Below are positions 1 through 13,972 of a stretch of DNA of 64,000 bases, piece by piece. A model generated the notes under the pieces. The model made no database searches. It was not told the origin of the DNA and was given only the letters and a program-made list of their open reading frames with translations. Position 1 is the first letter of the stretch; each line of letters begins with the position of its first letter. Source of the stretch: Sthenelais limicola (Eukaryota; Annelida; Polychaeta; Phyllodocida; Sigalionidae); the NCBI GenBank assembly GCA_942159475.1, contig OW804094.1:53564966-53628965 (forward strand), read 5' to 3'. Position numbers and translations under genes: made by a program.

Positions 1-3000
1 CTAGTGGCAAGGCCTGAGCCTGACCTTTATCGAGAGGTCACCACCTCAGATGTTTTGGATCCAAGAGAAGCGCCACTTATGCCGTAGGAGATCTCCTTCA
101 GGGTCATTAAGTTGACCTCTCACAAGAAATAGAACCGAGGTGGACAGAGGTTATTTATAGCGCATACCAGTAATTACAGTATAGAACATGGAGCGAAAGG
201 ATGGGCAAGGAAACGCTGTGAGCAATAAAAGTAAATTTCGAAGGTTCATCCCAGCAAGATAAATGGGCTATAATAAAAGGCTTGCATTGTGTCTTAAATC
301 GTGGGTTTTAGATGGCCACTAGCTGTATGATAAATGCTGAAGACAAATTTTGAAGCTGTGACTTGTAATTAAGACGGGCCCCGAGGTCTTGTCAGTTGTC
401 GCACCTGATTAATTCACAATGCAACCATACGGACATCTCCAAACAAAGAAACTTTTTCCATTGACACCTTGGGATTCTTGGTATAAGAAAGTGCATTTTA
501 GCCATCACTAAAATAGATCTATCAATATCTTTAAAAGGGTTAGATACTTTGCATATGACAAGTAAACGCACTAAAATATTAACAACATGTTTCACTGCTA
601 ACTAAAGTTCCGATTGTAAATGCGTGGCAATTGCTATTAAGCCAAACGTAGGAGAATAAATAGACAGAAACACCATCGCTGCATCAATTAGTTGACAAAA
701 TATTATCGATGAACATAAGGGCACAATAATTTGAAGACACCAGATGTGGTTGGCGGAGTTACCTGGTGCCGCGAGGGAGAGACCTATTCTCCCACCTGGT
801 GTGCGTGAAGGACCATACAAAAGGGCTTTCCTGGGATCCCCCAATGCCCTGTCAGACACCCGCCAGTTTTGGCCCCACTCCCCCTCCTGTTCAAAAAGCC
901 CAGACCAATGGTAACCTGATCGTATGGGCGCATGGCAAGACCATCTATACACAAAAGATAAACGAACAATATCTCAGCGCCATGCCTAGCAGAGTGAAGC
1001 TGCCCCATAAATTTGCGCTTAAAAGTTTCTCAACAGATAAACAATTAGACCAGGGCTGTTGGTGGTGGTGATTATATTTGTGATAGACCACGAGATGTGT
1101 ACATGACAGTTGGCCTTTCATTTTCGCTATTGGAGGTCTTGGAAAGGGCCTAAAGCTCCCAGCGGTGGCAGGACGACAGACATGGCAGGGCCAATAGAGG
1201 AATGAAGACCTGGTTGTTTTATAAGTCAGGACAACACACAGGACCTGGGTAATAATAAGGCATTCCCGATTGAGGTCATTCATTCAGAACATCAGCTTTG
1301 ACCCAGGTAGTTGAGAGACAATTGGTTAATTCTTTCCCGAACATCTGAGATTCCCAACAAAGCCACATGGGAAATGAATGAAGGGAGGTGTAACTATTGC
1401 CAAGAGGATACGTACTTAAAAGACGGTAAAACACACCTGAAGACGCATTTGTCTGCTGCTGATTTGTCAGACACATACATTTCACTTGCCAAGAATTCCT
1501 AATAGTCATCTTACTTGTTTATAAAGATTACTTTTAGGTAGGTACATCATGTGTGAGACAACATAAAAATATTTGTTTCAAACAAGTCTTTGGAATGGGA
1601 CCGATATTGTCATGAACATAGTTGAACATGCTGAGTGCACGAAACGAGTACATGTGCGTAAGAGCATTTAAAAACAGCATAACCGTGACCATATTCCCAT
1701 GGACCTCACATGTCATGCAATGTTTAAGGAAAACAAGATACGTTACAAACCCTACCTGGTACAGTAGATCTCCAGGTGCGTACATGCCCGAGCTTGTTTT
1801 GCTCGCTGGAGGAATGATGTAACTGGTAGATGAGAATAAGAAACAGGAGGAGGAATACATATGAAGCTGGATAACCTAGTATTGTCATAGCATTTTATAC
1901 ATCGTCCTATGCCTCGTGCCAGCCCTCGCATCAACAGCTCCAATTTGCTTGTGTATTTACTTCTAAGCTTGGTCTTGGCGTACCAGGTCGTCTATCAAAT
2001 TTAGGGAATAAATTTACCAGCGTGATGACGATGATGAAATATAAATAAGCATTTGTCAACCAGTGTAATCGCGAATAAATACATTTCATTTCAATTTAGA
2101 TGTAAATACTGCACTGGAATGTTAAGTACGGTTTTAGTAGTCAGAATGCTATTGATATCTGAGTTACTCAAGAAAATCCACCGACTCTATTCTAATTAAG
2201 CCATCAATATATGACTCAAGCATTCACAGCTGTGAGATATTGCTGACTCCTCTAGGTTGTTCTGGTAATATGAGCTGTTTGGGCGCCCCTTAGTGTTCAT
2301 AGGCTCATGCTTGGAAGACCTTGCTTAATTGAATCCTTTGGTTGCAATATATTACGTGATTAGTCCAGGACCAACAGCTAAAACTGCTCCAGAACAGATC
2401 TTAATAATCCCTGTCCGTTTCTTCTGAGCAATTACAACAGTAATTACCAACAGTCACCCGTGGCATTCCTTTGGAGGTAATGATAACAAATCAGTTAGCA
2501 TTAGTGAGAGGGGCAGGGAAGCGTAGAAAAACGATATTGTCCAATATGGTGATATACAGCATCCGTACCCAAATTAGGATCATGTGCGCTTGATGTACAA
2601 CTGGGCAGTATGGAATTTACAACACCCTGGGCGTCATAGTGGTAGTGAGTGTTGTTGTAGCAGAGCTGAGCATGAAAAGGACCACAGCACGTGCACTATA
2701 GCCTCCGCACTTGAAGCCCTGCTGCTATGCTTTCCGCTCGTCCCCCTCCTCTTGCTCTTGTATGATGACAATAGCATTATCCCAAGCTCATCATCGGCTC
2801 GTGAGCTATTGGGGAGGCACTCCTCAGCCCTATGGCTTTGGTCCGTTTCACTATGGTACAGCTAGCTAAAATGGACACGAATCAAATGGCAGTCACGCCC
2901 AGGAAGAGCTTTTATAAAGTGCACAGTTGCTTTTTCTTTTACTTTCCCTACACCATTCATCTAATAAACCCGCTGTTGGCTCTCTCGAATGAGTTTTCAG

Positions 3001-5239
3001 TATAAAAGTTCAGACATAAAACACATTGAACAATTTCAGCGGCAGAAGATGTGTAATATGTTATTAGTCAAGGCCATAATTAGGACTAATTAGAGGCCTG
3101 TCAGAAATAGGTCTCGCTCGTGGATTGCTCAGCCTTGCTTGTTGTTAGCAAAACGCTCAAAGATTGGCTGGCAGTGAAATGACCATAAAGCAAAGGCTCA
3201 GGTGGAGGTAAGCGGTTCATCCCATGCTAGACTGGCTATATACGCTCATCTGAGTCCTGATTTATGATATTGAACTTGCCAGCTTAATATATAGGGCAGG
3301 ATCAAACACTCCAATGTTGTACATCCTTTCAAATAGCTCGCCTCAAGATCTATGACATTTAACCTTACATACGGCTTCTGATCCAATCCCTTTTAGTTAT
3401 ATTTAATCTTGCTATGTATTTTGATGGCACGGTGTGTTAACGGCTAAGTTAGCATTCCTTCTAGCCTTCATTGCGATGAAAATGGCTATTAAAACCCAAA
3501 ACGAGCTATTCACCACGACAAAGGCCAAATGATGTATTTTGATAGAATTGGTTATAATAGCGAACAAACAGATGCATGGTAATGTAATTCCAAGCTATCC
3601 ACCTATACATATAGTACAATCTATAAACTAGTGTGAAATTTAGGGTTAGATAATGTTGGTGTAGCTTACAGCTTACATTGGAAAAGAAACAAATTCTATA
3701 CTAGTATGGGTGGCACCCATACGGACATAACTAGTTAAGAAACCTGTGGTCGAGATTTTGCATGGAAACGTATCTCATAGTTGTCTTACATTCTACGAAA
3801 TACCTCATACATAGTACACAGATGAGTTATTGAATCTGCAAACGTAGGCTATAGGCTAGATGTAAATGGATTGGCATGAGAGTGCAGTAAAGATAAAATG
3901 GTAACTTTAGAGCAATTTGCATTTCACAATTTTAAGAGGTTCTGAGGCGTCGTGTTACAATCATATTATGCACATTTATGATATCAATCAAGGAAAGTGT
4001 GTCCTATAATATTATCAAGCGAGGTAAAGTGCTCCAATACCAGAGAGAGATGCTTAATGCAGGAAATGCTAAGACAAAATTAGATGAGTCATTTTGATCA
4101 CCAGTAATGGTACCTGCCATCACCCTTGGGCACTTGACTACAGCTCACTCACTCACACATGGGCTGAAGGCAAAGCAGAGCATTTTACGCACGCCTTGCC
4201 GCGCGACGCATCTCCCGCGCGGCAGATTGCTGTGGAGGCTGCCGCGGCGACTGCAGGTTGGCGAGCGTATCGAATTACCAGCGTTTCCAGGTAAAACAAG
4301 CCGCACGCTGAACAACGATCGGGTTACAACGACCGGGAGAAGATCCAAACCAGCGCTATCCAGCAGACACACCTACCTACATTCACACATGCTCATCTTT
4401 CTACACATTTTACATTTACACATAGGCCTATATTTATAAGTAAACCTTGATACAAACACTTTCACAGAAAAAATGTCTGATATCCATATCATAGTCGATT
4501 TGTCCCCAATCAGAGTGTAGATATGATGAATAAGTGCACGTAAAAGTTCTGCGCTCGATAGCTGCAATGTTATAAAGAACAGAGCTCTTTGCTGCCAGTC
4601 ATCTCCAATACATTGCCTAACAAAAAGCAACGTTTTTATTGCCTGGATATGACTGTATGCCTTTTAAAAAGTAAAATTACAAGAAGAAATACCCAGTTTG
4701 TTTAATGTTTCAGCACTACAATATGTCAAAGCCCAGTGCCTTCCATAATTCTTATATCCATAGCATCACACCCTAGGTTTATACCAAAACTGTCAACGTT
4801 TCATTTATTTCAGAATCCGTGCAAAACGTATATCAAAGTGTGAGTAATGTATTCCAGCTGCAGAATCATTCATTTCAGTAGAGCCCTCTTCATGTAATCT
4901 TACCTCAACCAGTAAAAGATTAAAGTATACACGGACAAAACTTCCAATTCATTACCAAAGCTCCTATTTCTGTGTTAGTTGAACAAATTAACTAAAGATG
5001 TATTATTATAAAACATATTACCCTCCATAGAATCAACAGTTTTGTTTGTTATTACACCCCTGTGCTGTTGCTTCCTATACCTTCAGCATTGTATGTCACA
5101 CTTGGTCAAAGTGGTGCATAACATGTGAGTTATGTCACCCTGGGGACATACAACAAGTAGGTCCGCCCAAAACGTAAATTACTTCTTTTATTTTTAATTA
5201 TTTATATTTTTTTATTTATTAATGGGGTGTAATAAATAT
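1..5239. other. Intergenic DNA, no gene recognised
   Basis: AT-rich single-copy-looking sequence. I read both strands and saw no frame with convincing protein composition, domain or paired splice sites. The longer open frames (for example 602-952, 766-1071 and 945-1283) overlap each other on both strands, are rich in rare residue runs and match no family I know. The one compositional exception, a CpG-rich patch at about 4,185-4,300, is listed separately. Confidence 0.6.
4185..4300 (+). promoter_or_regulatory. CpG-rich patch, possible promoter or first exon
   Basis: About 115 bases are strikingly richer in G, C and CpG than the surroundings and contain a near-palindrome made of GCCGCGCG and CGCGCGGC around 4,199-4,224. 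At 4,291 the patch ends in CCAG followed by GTAAAAC, a plausible splice donor on the plus strand. A CpG-rich first exon is one reading. A decayed GC-rich repeat is another. The open frames through it (4,094-4,439) give arginine- and alanine-rich translations with no recognisable domain, so I do not call a protein. Confidence 0.2.
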
Positions 5240-5374
5240 GGAACAAAGCTCGGGTGAAGTCTGTACACTTGTTAGTGACCTCGGGAGCACAGAAGATCTC
5301 GGGCTAACGCCCTCTAACTTCCCGCGCTCCCTCGGTCAATAACAAGTGTACAGACTTCCCCCTTGCTAGGTTCC
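5240..5374. repeat. Fold-back (long hairpin) repeat, MITE-like
   Basis: The left arm (5,240-5,295) and right arm (about 5,318-5,374) are imperfect reverse complements over roughly 55 bases. The core AAGTCTGTACACTTGTTA is identical in both, and both arms begin with GGAAC. The flanks are also similar (AATAAATAT on the left, and ATAAATAGAT on the right when reversed). The transcript would form a long stem with a short loop. The sequence supports a fold-back or MITE-type mobile element. No coding capacity is present. A hairpin RNA is an alternative that I cannot test here. Confidence 0.65.
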
Positions 5375-8300
5375 ATCTATTTATGTATTCGTTCAACGCA
5401 ACATTATAGCCTGTACCATCTTGATCTACATTCAATAACTAAATCTTTTACCAATTATTACTTGATCTCAATAAGAAAATATTGATCCATATTAAATAAT
5501 ATTTGACAACTATTACTTGATCTCAATAAGAAAATATCAATCATTAAGTTCATTTGGTACTTTTAGAATAGAAACATGAACTCAGTGATACATATCCCAT
5601 CCTACAATTTATTATTCGTTTAGTTTTGAATCCATTTCGTATATATAGACATTTCAAACTATATTTTCTCCCTCAGTATCCGGTATGTCTAAATTATTTC
5701 CGATCCAGTTATTTTTCTAAATGGTATCTAAGTTATATTTAAAATAAATGAATAAAAATAAACCATATCATCTGTGTTATCAAAGAAATGACATTTAGAT
5801 ACAGATGCAGAAATATTAATTATGGATATAATTGCGGAAACAACTATTTAATCCTTGACGCCTTCAGATTTCAATAATCTGTTATTTCAATGATTTTGTA
5901 ACTGATTATTAAAACAATTAATGAGGAAACTGCAAATTAATCATCCACTTAAAGTTAATTCAAGCAATGAAAAGTTCAGGTTCATTACAAGAGATACTAA
6001 CTAGAACTACATACTGATCATTACTTCATGGAACAGAATCATCTTTTCCTCCATAACATCTCTAAAATATCAATATCAGCTGCACATGGACAGTTCGTTC
6101 ATACCATAGAACCAAACAAAAGCTTTATCCAAGCCGCCAGGATGAAGTAGTTTATGTGAAGGAGAAAGCGAACATCCCACTGTATTTCATACTGATCTTC
6201 AACTGATATCAGAGATGCGATTATGTGAGAAGTAACGTGCCAATAGCTGCCTTTGCATTTTTCATGAACAAGGGGAGTTACTCGGGCCTAATCATTCAGC
6301 TAATTCCTTTCCACAGTTAGATTTTCGATTATAGGGAGGAATGCCTTCTGAACGATCAAAGGCATTAAAAGTAGTGAGTGTGTTTGACACCGACACTAAG
6401 GTGTGACGTAGCTTTTCCACCTTGTGTTCAAACCAAAACGATTAGAAATGAGAGTAATATTCTTCTTTCTTCAATGTGAATTGGCGATATAAGGAAATAA
6501 TCACTGCGATTACACACACATGCACACATAATATACATATTTATACATACAAAATAAATATGTACACGTCATTGCTTTTGCCTTTTGTGGAGAGGTTCCT
6601 GCCTTGCACATTCTGCCTCCTACATAATAGACCACTGGCCATCCTGAGATGTATTATGATATACAATTACTCAAAATTAGCCACACGTATATCACACGTC
6701 TCTTTGTAAATTAGAGACCTAGACCTATCAATTGACCAAGCGTCTGTCATTTGAATGTGTCTTAATTATAATCACTGGCCAACAGTCGGAAATAACCAGA
6801 GTGTGACATTGTGCAACGATTCATTTGCAGAGACTGACTTGACTTTGCTAGACAATGTGTATAACTAATATTCCTAGGGGCCAAAATTAATAGAAACATA
6901 AAACGACACTGGTGTTTTTAATAAAAGCGCAAGCTAAATGTTAGTCAATTGTACAAATACAGATAGACAGGTATGGTATGTGTCAGGGCACGGGAATCGT
7001 CCAAGTAAAACATGATGCCGGCCGAATATTCCAACATATATGCTACATGGTAGTCATAAAAGAAACGATGGAAAGGAAAATGATTGAAAAAATAAATCTA
7101 TTGGTGCTTAAGATGTTTACTAGCAGGCTTCAATCTATCAACAACTGATAATTTCTAAACATTGCTTTCCTTTTGTATACTAATTGGAATATCTAACCAG
7201 TTTTAAGACCTGAAATCGAAAATTGCATTCCCAGGGAGAAAGAGTTTAGTCAAAGCACTTCTCAAAATGCGCACCATAGGGATTCATTTAAGACACTTCA
7301 AGATTGTAAAGGTATATTTTAGCAATAGACATAATACCTGTTAAATTACATCACGAGCAAGGTATTCACACTGTACTCAGTTCTTAAGAGTGGATTTTGC
7401 TATACTATGCCAGTAATTACCAAATCATATTAAATGCATATTGGCTAGAACTGTGACCTGTGATCGATCTTAATGCACAATGCACAGTATTACATATATA
7501 GGCTCTTATATAACATATATGCATATATGCCGGGCGTATACATTTTATTAAATTATTCAGTTGATAATAATAATCAGTAAATTGGTATAGTAAAATAATT
7601 ATAACAATTATATTATGTATTGATTTCAAATAACATTTCTAATCTAAACCGAACTATTGTTTGCCCATGAATCCGATCGTCGAAAGAACTATTCCAAAAT
7701 TCTGAAAGACGACAGGGCGACATCAGAAAACCGGTCTTCATTGGGTGTTTTAAGGGGAGACAACCACAAAGCGATTGCAACTCGTTGCTTTGGCAAATAT
7801 AAATAGCTATTCACCGACAAACAAAGGCAGTCAGACATTTCGACGCGACAAAGGCTTTGGGGATAGAAGTTTGAGTAAGCTGAAATTCCAAGCCAACTGG
7901 AATGAGTTTCGTAAAATACCTTCACAAGAGCGCCCGTTTAAGGACGTCGAGAGGAAATACATGAAAAAGCTGCAAAGAATCTGGTAGAGAGGCCTATTCT
8001 TAATACATGACATATTAACAAGTATCGAGGTTGAGAATCTTTTCCGACCCCATTCCCTGTATGCCATGTAATCAAATATACACATATCCCATTGGCAAGT
8101 AAGATGAATGCAAGAGGGGACTTCTTTTTAAAAACCAGCGATATATGAAACACCATCGCTCAAATGAACGAAGGGAATACAGTATTTAAATATAATGCCA
8201 AACTCCACGATAACATCCTAAATTAAAAGGATAGAAGTATCAGTATGGTTTACTTACCAAAGAGCAGGTATCCTCATAGTCTATATTCCATGGGGGCGGA

Positions 8301-10292
8301 TACCAATGCGCATGCATGGGAGATGGAGCAGTAGCCATTAGAAGCGATCTCTCTCCTCCTGAGCAATAGTCAGGGCCACCTGGGTAAAACGCCAGCTTGA
8401 CTGTACTACTTGTAATTCCTGGCAGGTTATACTGAAGAAGACATTCTTCCGAGTTGCACTCTCTTCCAGAAAATCACTAGTGCGTGTATGCTCAAGTTGG
8501 AGCGAATTACAGATCATGCAGGCAAACCTTTTCCTTCCAGATCTTTTACTCCTTCCCATGTATCTGTTGTAGGCTGCTGACATCAAGAATTAGACAGTTT
8601 AACTACGATCATCCTCTTCTGAATAGACCAGATTATAATAAGCCAAGGCTGTAGGAAAAACAGAACATCCGAAAGGTATTTCTCACTGACGAGAAAGTAA
8701 ATCGCCACAGAACCTGAGAAGGACACAATTCGTTTGATCTACTGATGGGTAATTGGTGCAACTGAAAAACCAATGGGAAAAAATAAACTTCCTCGGCAAA
8801 TATTTTCCTGAGTGCCGAATAAAACCCCACTGCTTGAAAAAAATCGATGCCAGGGACACAATCTCTCCATAGGCATTACAGTAGGTGTTCAGAACGACGA
8901 ATGCTTGAATTTGGTTTTAAGTAGGCAAAGAATACCGCTTATATATCCAACGCTTCAAACATGAGCAATGTTCATTTGTGTAAGTCAGATATCTATCCCT
9001 CACAATGCGAATGACTCTAGAATTACAACCATGATCAGTGTCAGATTTTATCAGAGCTCGCAAAAATTCAATGCTTGGCCCTTTTTTTGAACGACGAAGG
9101 CTGCGGTATATGTGAGAAGAGAAGTGCAGATATCCTCTAGCCCGCAGAGAGGTAGAATTCCAACTGGAGGACCTCCAGAAATTACTAGATTGTGTCTGAT
9201 AGGTACTGAGACCTACCCCCTCTCCTAGTTGCAGCCGCGGCGATTGGGCGTCTTGCTCCAAAGGCTGGTTCCTTGCCAATTATTAATTCTTAACCACGTT
9301 ATTATTAAAGAAGCTGTTTTGTGTGATGTGCACAATCATGTCCCCACCACACGGCTTCAATAGGCACGCCAAGCAGATGCAAGGCTTGAGTACAAAGCAG
9401 CCAGGCGCTGGCTGCCAGGAAAGCAACAAAGTTAAAAATCTCTTCTTTATTCACGATTAATTGTCAATAGAAACCTTCATCGATTTCATGTTACAAAAGC
9501 AGTTGCCTCTCTCTCTGTTTCTCACACTCAGGTCCCCACCATCCATCCATCCACCCCAACTGCTGCCACATCCCAGCCCTTCCTCTCCACCCCACAGAAT
9601 TATCGATGTTGTGGAAGTTGGAAAAATTAAAGTTTCATGCAAAGGGTTGGCAGAATTAACGATCCAGAAGCTCAGCACCGAAGAGCTCCAAACGAATTTT
9701 GGCCTTTCGACGAAGGAGCTGCTGATGGGATGTTAGTTAATTAATCAGTTACAAATAGCTCTTAACAATGGGGCGGGGATTAGGAGAGCAAATTATTGAT
9801 TGAATGGCTTGGCTTAACCTTTTGGGGAAGGCACACCTGGCTCGTTCCAAATCAACCCTACCGGAGTTGTAAGGGTGTGAGAGTGAAGAAGGCGAGGGAG
9901 GGGTATCGGCCTCGATACAGAGAGTGAGAGAGTGAAAGAGAGAGGGGGAGACAAGGAGAGGATGGGGAGTGGATCTGCAAGTGGTGCATAATTCATTACT
10001 ACCTCCAACGCGGTGTGCTATTACTGGCAACATGGAAGTAAGAAATCACAGATTGTGTGCACCGCGATGGTAATATTAAAAGCCGTGGTGATATTATGGG
10101 AGACATCGACAATAAGCACTCGCTGTAAACAATAGCACAACAAGGTTCTCACTCATCCAGGAAACTGAAACAGAATAAAAAATCACCAGAACTGTGATCA
10201 CATATATAGTAATGATTTTAAGGAATAAATTACTTAATTCCAGGAGCAAGTGTGAACATCTAGATTATATAAAAGACTGTATCTTTATAGAA

Positions 10293-10340
10293 TATAATTG
10301 TTTTAAATGAATTAAATAATTGTTTTAAATGAATTAAACG
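10293..10340. repeat. Short tandem duplication (two ~24-base units)
   Basis: The unit containing AATTGTTTTAAATGAATTAA occurs twice head to tail in an AT-rich context. This is a simple local duplication with no wider implication. Confidence 0.7.
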
Positions 10341-11159
10341 AGACTCAACATAATAACCTATAAAATGTTTTTACTTTCGAGTTTAAGATAGGTAGATACA
10401 ATAGAAAAGGTTAGAATAGCTAGAAAAGGAGTTAAAAAATAAGTTGTATATTTAGTTTCCTTGGTAATCCCTGCAATATGGGATGAATGAGGTATTTATC
10501 TGAAAGGGTTAATTTAGGCGCTAATATGGCTAATAGCGGTTCATCTACTTGTAGGATGCATAGATTCCATACGTGACTTCGCCTTTGCTCCTAATATATA
10601 TACGATATATCCTTTGTCATGTACCAGGAATTTATCGACAACAAGGTGGACTGAGATAACATTGCTCTTTTCATCTGTGGGAACGGGATCATAATAGGTT
10701 ACCGCCAAATAATTGTGTGCCGAGCGGCATCATGTCTGTAGCTGGCACATGATTGTCTTTTATTGTGACAACATGTCCCTGTTGCTAAGGCAGGTACACA
10801 CGTAACATGGCTAAGTGGTGATTAGTGAGTGCATGAGTGGTATCAACATCATGCTATGGCTGGCCCTCGAGCATGTGCAGCAATGACATATAGGACTGAT
10901 GACTAGAAGGGCCTTGCTTTTACACCTCTACAACCAACCAAAAGTGAATACAAAATAGTAAGGGTCAGGAGGAGGTGGTGGGAATGGAAGGGGACTTAGG
11001 AAAGAGAGACCTTCGTCCATTTTCCATGCATCAATCACATATTTAAAGCATGCACATCTCTCATTGGGACTGGGGCAATCATTAATGCATCCACTCGACT
11101 CAGAGAATAAATATTCACATATGGATTCTTACTGGAGGTAGAATAGCCGGCTAGAAAAG

Positions 11160-11193
11160 TGTGTGTGTGTGTGTGTGTGTGGCGGGGGGGGGG
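11160..11193. repeat. TG microsatellite followed by a G run
   Basis: An uninterrupted run of TG dinucleotides (11,160-11,181) passes directly into GCG and a run of about ten G. Simple sequence repeat. Confidence 0.9.
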
Positions 11194-12756
11194 ATGTAGC
11201 TGGAGGCATTATAAAAAGCAGTCAGCCCACCTCGCCTGTCCCCTCATCAGTGAGGAGTTGAGAATGGCATGCCAACCTGCCATCACAAAGCTGAGTATCT
11301 GATTTCACAACAGACTTTATGGACAATCGTTAACAGACCAGAAAAGCTTATGCCGGGTCTAGATGGAGCTATTCCTAGGCTTTGTTGCACTCGGGAATGG
11401 GCTGGCCTGGCGAATTCTAGGCCACACATCTAAGATTGCAGTTTGTTATATTCATATAATTTCTACCACTGAGATCCAACCTTGATATCGAAAGATATAA
11501 CGCTGCGGAAATCTAACATTTTATACTATGTTGATGTATACAACTTTTAGTTCGACGACTAATGGAATATACAGATCCAGCACCTAGAAGGTCCCTTTTT
11601 ACCAGAACACATATCCAGGTTCATATATGTATATATTTGCATATAAAGAGTATTCAATCATTATTGTGGTAAATCTTTGCGGATACAGAATACAGAGATA
11701 TAATATATCTGTTCATGGTAGTACGTTAAGTAACTGAAGTCATATCCAGCTCATCAAATAACCTATTAACATGGTAAATGATAGCCTTCGTCATTAACAG
11801 CTATGATGTAAGGTCGTCAGGTGTGGTCCCGCCATAAAATCCTACGCGTATTGGTACAACCCAATGGCAATGAGTCCATAAATTAACATTGCGCCTTTGA
11901 GATATAAGGAAATTCAACATGTCCTTGACTATATTCCGAGCTTTTCAATAACTAGTGACACGAAGATCTGCATTTGTACCCCACCACAATGTTATGATAC
12001 TAAAATGTTTCTACTGTTTAGTGCTAGAGACTCCTATCAATTGTCGCGCAGAAAATGTCAATATTATTCACGGTAATTGGTGCAATACAAGTCTGCTTCA
12101 AACTTAGATAGCAAAGGCAAATAAGGAAAGACAAAGAAGATATTCCACTCCAAAAGGTTTCTTAGCGGTATGGATATTCACCAATTCACCTATAATAACT
12201 ATAAATCTCTTTATTTGAAATCAGAGCATCCTACAATTATGTCTAGCATTCGTGTCTTCTTTTTAACAACCTTACGGTTAGCACAGTCTCTAATTTTCAT
12301 TCCGATCGATTCAGAGAACGGTGCGCCCCAACAAAAGATTATGTCATCTTTGTCTTCAACCCTAACCTCCACCTGGTTGCATCATCGACGTGTGATTGGG
12401 GAGGTAGCTACACCTGGGTACAACGTGCCAGAGTGTACAATTTCAGGGAATTAATGGCCTAGAATGAGATATAAAGAGCAAAATGTTCGGAGTAAAAGCT
12501 ATTTTATCTAATACCGATTAAGCATGCTGCTTATTCCAAATATTCAGGAACCGATATAATTCTGGAATAGACCTTGCAAATGCTGAGAATGATTTAAATG
12601 CAGTATTAACGGTCCCAGCACAAGAATAACAAGAATCAAATATCTTACCTTTGCAGGCCAATTACATTATTGCCGTAGTAATTTATTACCCAACTCATCC
12701 CTTTATAACTTAATACTAAAATAATCATGTAAACAGCATCAGATATTAACCCAATG

Positions 12757-13567
12757 TTCAATTCAATTCAATTCAATTCAAAAATTCTTTATTGTATCGA
12801 TCTTGATTTACAAAGGTCGTTCGTTTCTGACACGCGGACATGTCAGTTCTTCCTATCGAGTGCCGACGTTATTTACTTAGAACATTTGTCTTGGTTTGGT
12901 TACAATAAGAAAACAGAAGAGTAACCCCTGTCTGGGGATTAAAATAACTTAATATTAACAAGTATTTCAACATTGTATGAGGTGAGAAATATTACAGATG
13001 AGAGACGGATGAAAAGTGCTAGCAGGCAATTCTAATTTTAGACTTTTGTCGTTGTCGGATAACAATATGAGTTCAGTTTCATATACAAGTAGAGTGTAAA
13101 GCTCATTGGACGGAATAAAGTGCAGGAAAACGTACAGTCATACCCAGTATTAAGTACATTTCAGGACAAAATGATAGTAAGTTGTAAGTTGTAACACGAG
13201 TTTCAAGGCAGGAGCAGCAACAGCATAATATAATAAGCACCATAATACAGGTGATATTGACAGGAAGTCGTAAGGTATAAGGTATACGAGGAGATAATAG
13301 TAAGTAATCAATGTTAATCAGTTAACATTCAATACTAGGTAGAAAGTCATACTTTGGATTTTTATAAGAAGAGGTACTGGACTCTAAACCAGGTATTAAC
13401 ATTAAGAGTGTTGCTTAGAACGGAGCTAAGAGCTGCTGGGTGTATTTTCTGAATGAATAGCTATCTTCTAATTTATGTGCAGCTGTTTTTAAATTATTCC
13501 ATCTTATTCTGGATTTATAAGTTATAGAGTCGGTTATTTTAGACAGCTTTGAGTTTAGAACAATCAT
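12757..13567 (-). mobile_element. 5'-truncated non-LTR retrotransposon (LINE)
   Basis: Read on the minus strand, the copy starts inside the end of a reverse-transcriptase-type ORF, continues through about 630 bases of 3' untranslated sequence and ends in CAATAAAGAATTTTTGAATT followed by further TTGAA units (12,757-12,781 on the plus strand). A poly(A)-signal-like AATAAA followed by a pentanucleotide tail is typical of target-primed non-LTR elements. The 5' side stops abruptly near 13,567, as expected from incomplete reverse transcription. The family looks like CR1/Jockey-clade elements, but I cannot assign it. It differs in sequence from the LINE at 46.7-48.4 kb. Confidence 0.7.
13415..13567 (-). 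pseudogene. C-terminal remnant of a LINE ORF2
   Basis: About 50 codons are open on the minus strand up to a TAA at 13,415-13,417. The translation contains SRIRWNNLKTAAHKLEDSYS followed by FRKYTQQLLAPF and the stop. This hydrophilic ending with regularly spaced basic and aromatic residues (RxRWNNL, then SFRKYxxxLL) is the usual C-terminus after the reverse transcriptase domain of CR1/L2-like elements. The catalytic domain is not present and the frame is closed upstream of 13,565, so this is a dead fragment. It lies at the 5' edge of the truncated LINE copy. Confidence 0.65.
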
Positions 13568-13896
13568 TTATGTTAGATTTCTATCATTCAATTAAAATGG
13601 GGGGGGGGATGGTTCAAATTATAGAACTAAACGAGTTGTGGCCCCGTGTGAAAACCATTTTACCCAAAAATAAACACAAGCTTAGTACTGCCACCAATAG
13701 CTCTGGTCTAGAGAACCATATATCTCAGATCCCCATTTAACTCACTTTTCTCACTCTAATCTAATTCTTTCACCAATTGAAAGGGAATGACATCAACAAA
13801 TAAATGTGTGGGTTATAGGAAAACCAAGTGCCAGATGCGGATATATTATTGAAATCTTTTAAAAATATGACTCAAAAATGAGACAAATATAAAAAG

Positions 13897-13972
13897 GCTG
13901 TCTGCTCTGGGATTCGATCTCACTATCTCCCATTTGGGAGTCTAGCGCTCTAACCACTTGACCATTAATACC
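13897..13972 (-). repeat. tRNA-derived relic (SINE head or tRNA pseudogene)
   Basis: On the minus strand there is a box A (TGGTCAAGTGG, 13,954-13,964) followed at normal tRNA spacing by a box B (GATCGAATC, 13,911-13,919), with GTTAGAGCGCTAGACTCCC between. The internal RNA polymerase III promoter is therefore recognisable. The acceptor and T stems do not pair properly, so it is not an intact tRNA gene. A tRNA-derived SINE head or a tRNA pseudogene both fit. I do not see a clear SINE tail. Confidence 0.5.

Larger units (their letters stand above)
5390..12756. other. Intergenic DNA, no gene recognised
   Basis: AT-rich DNA without convincing exons. The open frames at 7,689-8,156, 8,338-8,830 and 8,917-9,279 have no recognisable domain, low coding character and competing frames on the opposite strand. 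Small repeats in the stretch include a ~24-base tandem duplication at about 10,293-10,340 and a TG run at 11,160-11,181 followed by a G run. Nothing else is supported. Confidence 0.55.

Noticed and set aside
602..1283. Overlapping open frames of 74-116 codons on both strands
   Set aside because: They compete in several frames, have no domain or splice support, and their composition looks like translated non-coding DNA.
8917..9279. 120-codon minus-strand frame
   Set aside because: Ser/Arg-rich with no recognisable domain, promoter or paralog; no acceptor or donor fits.
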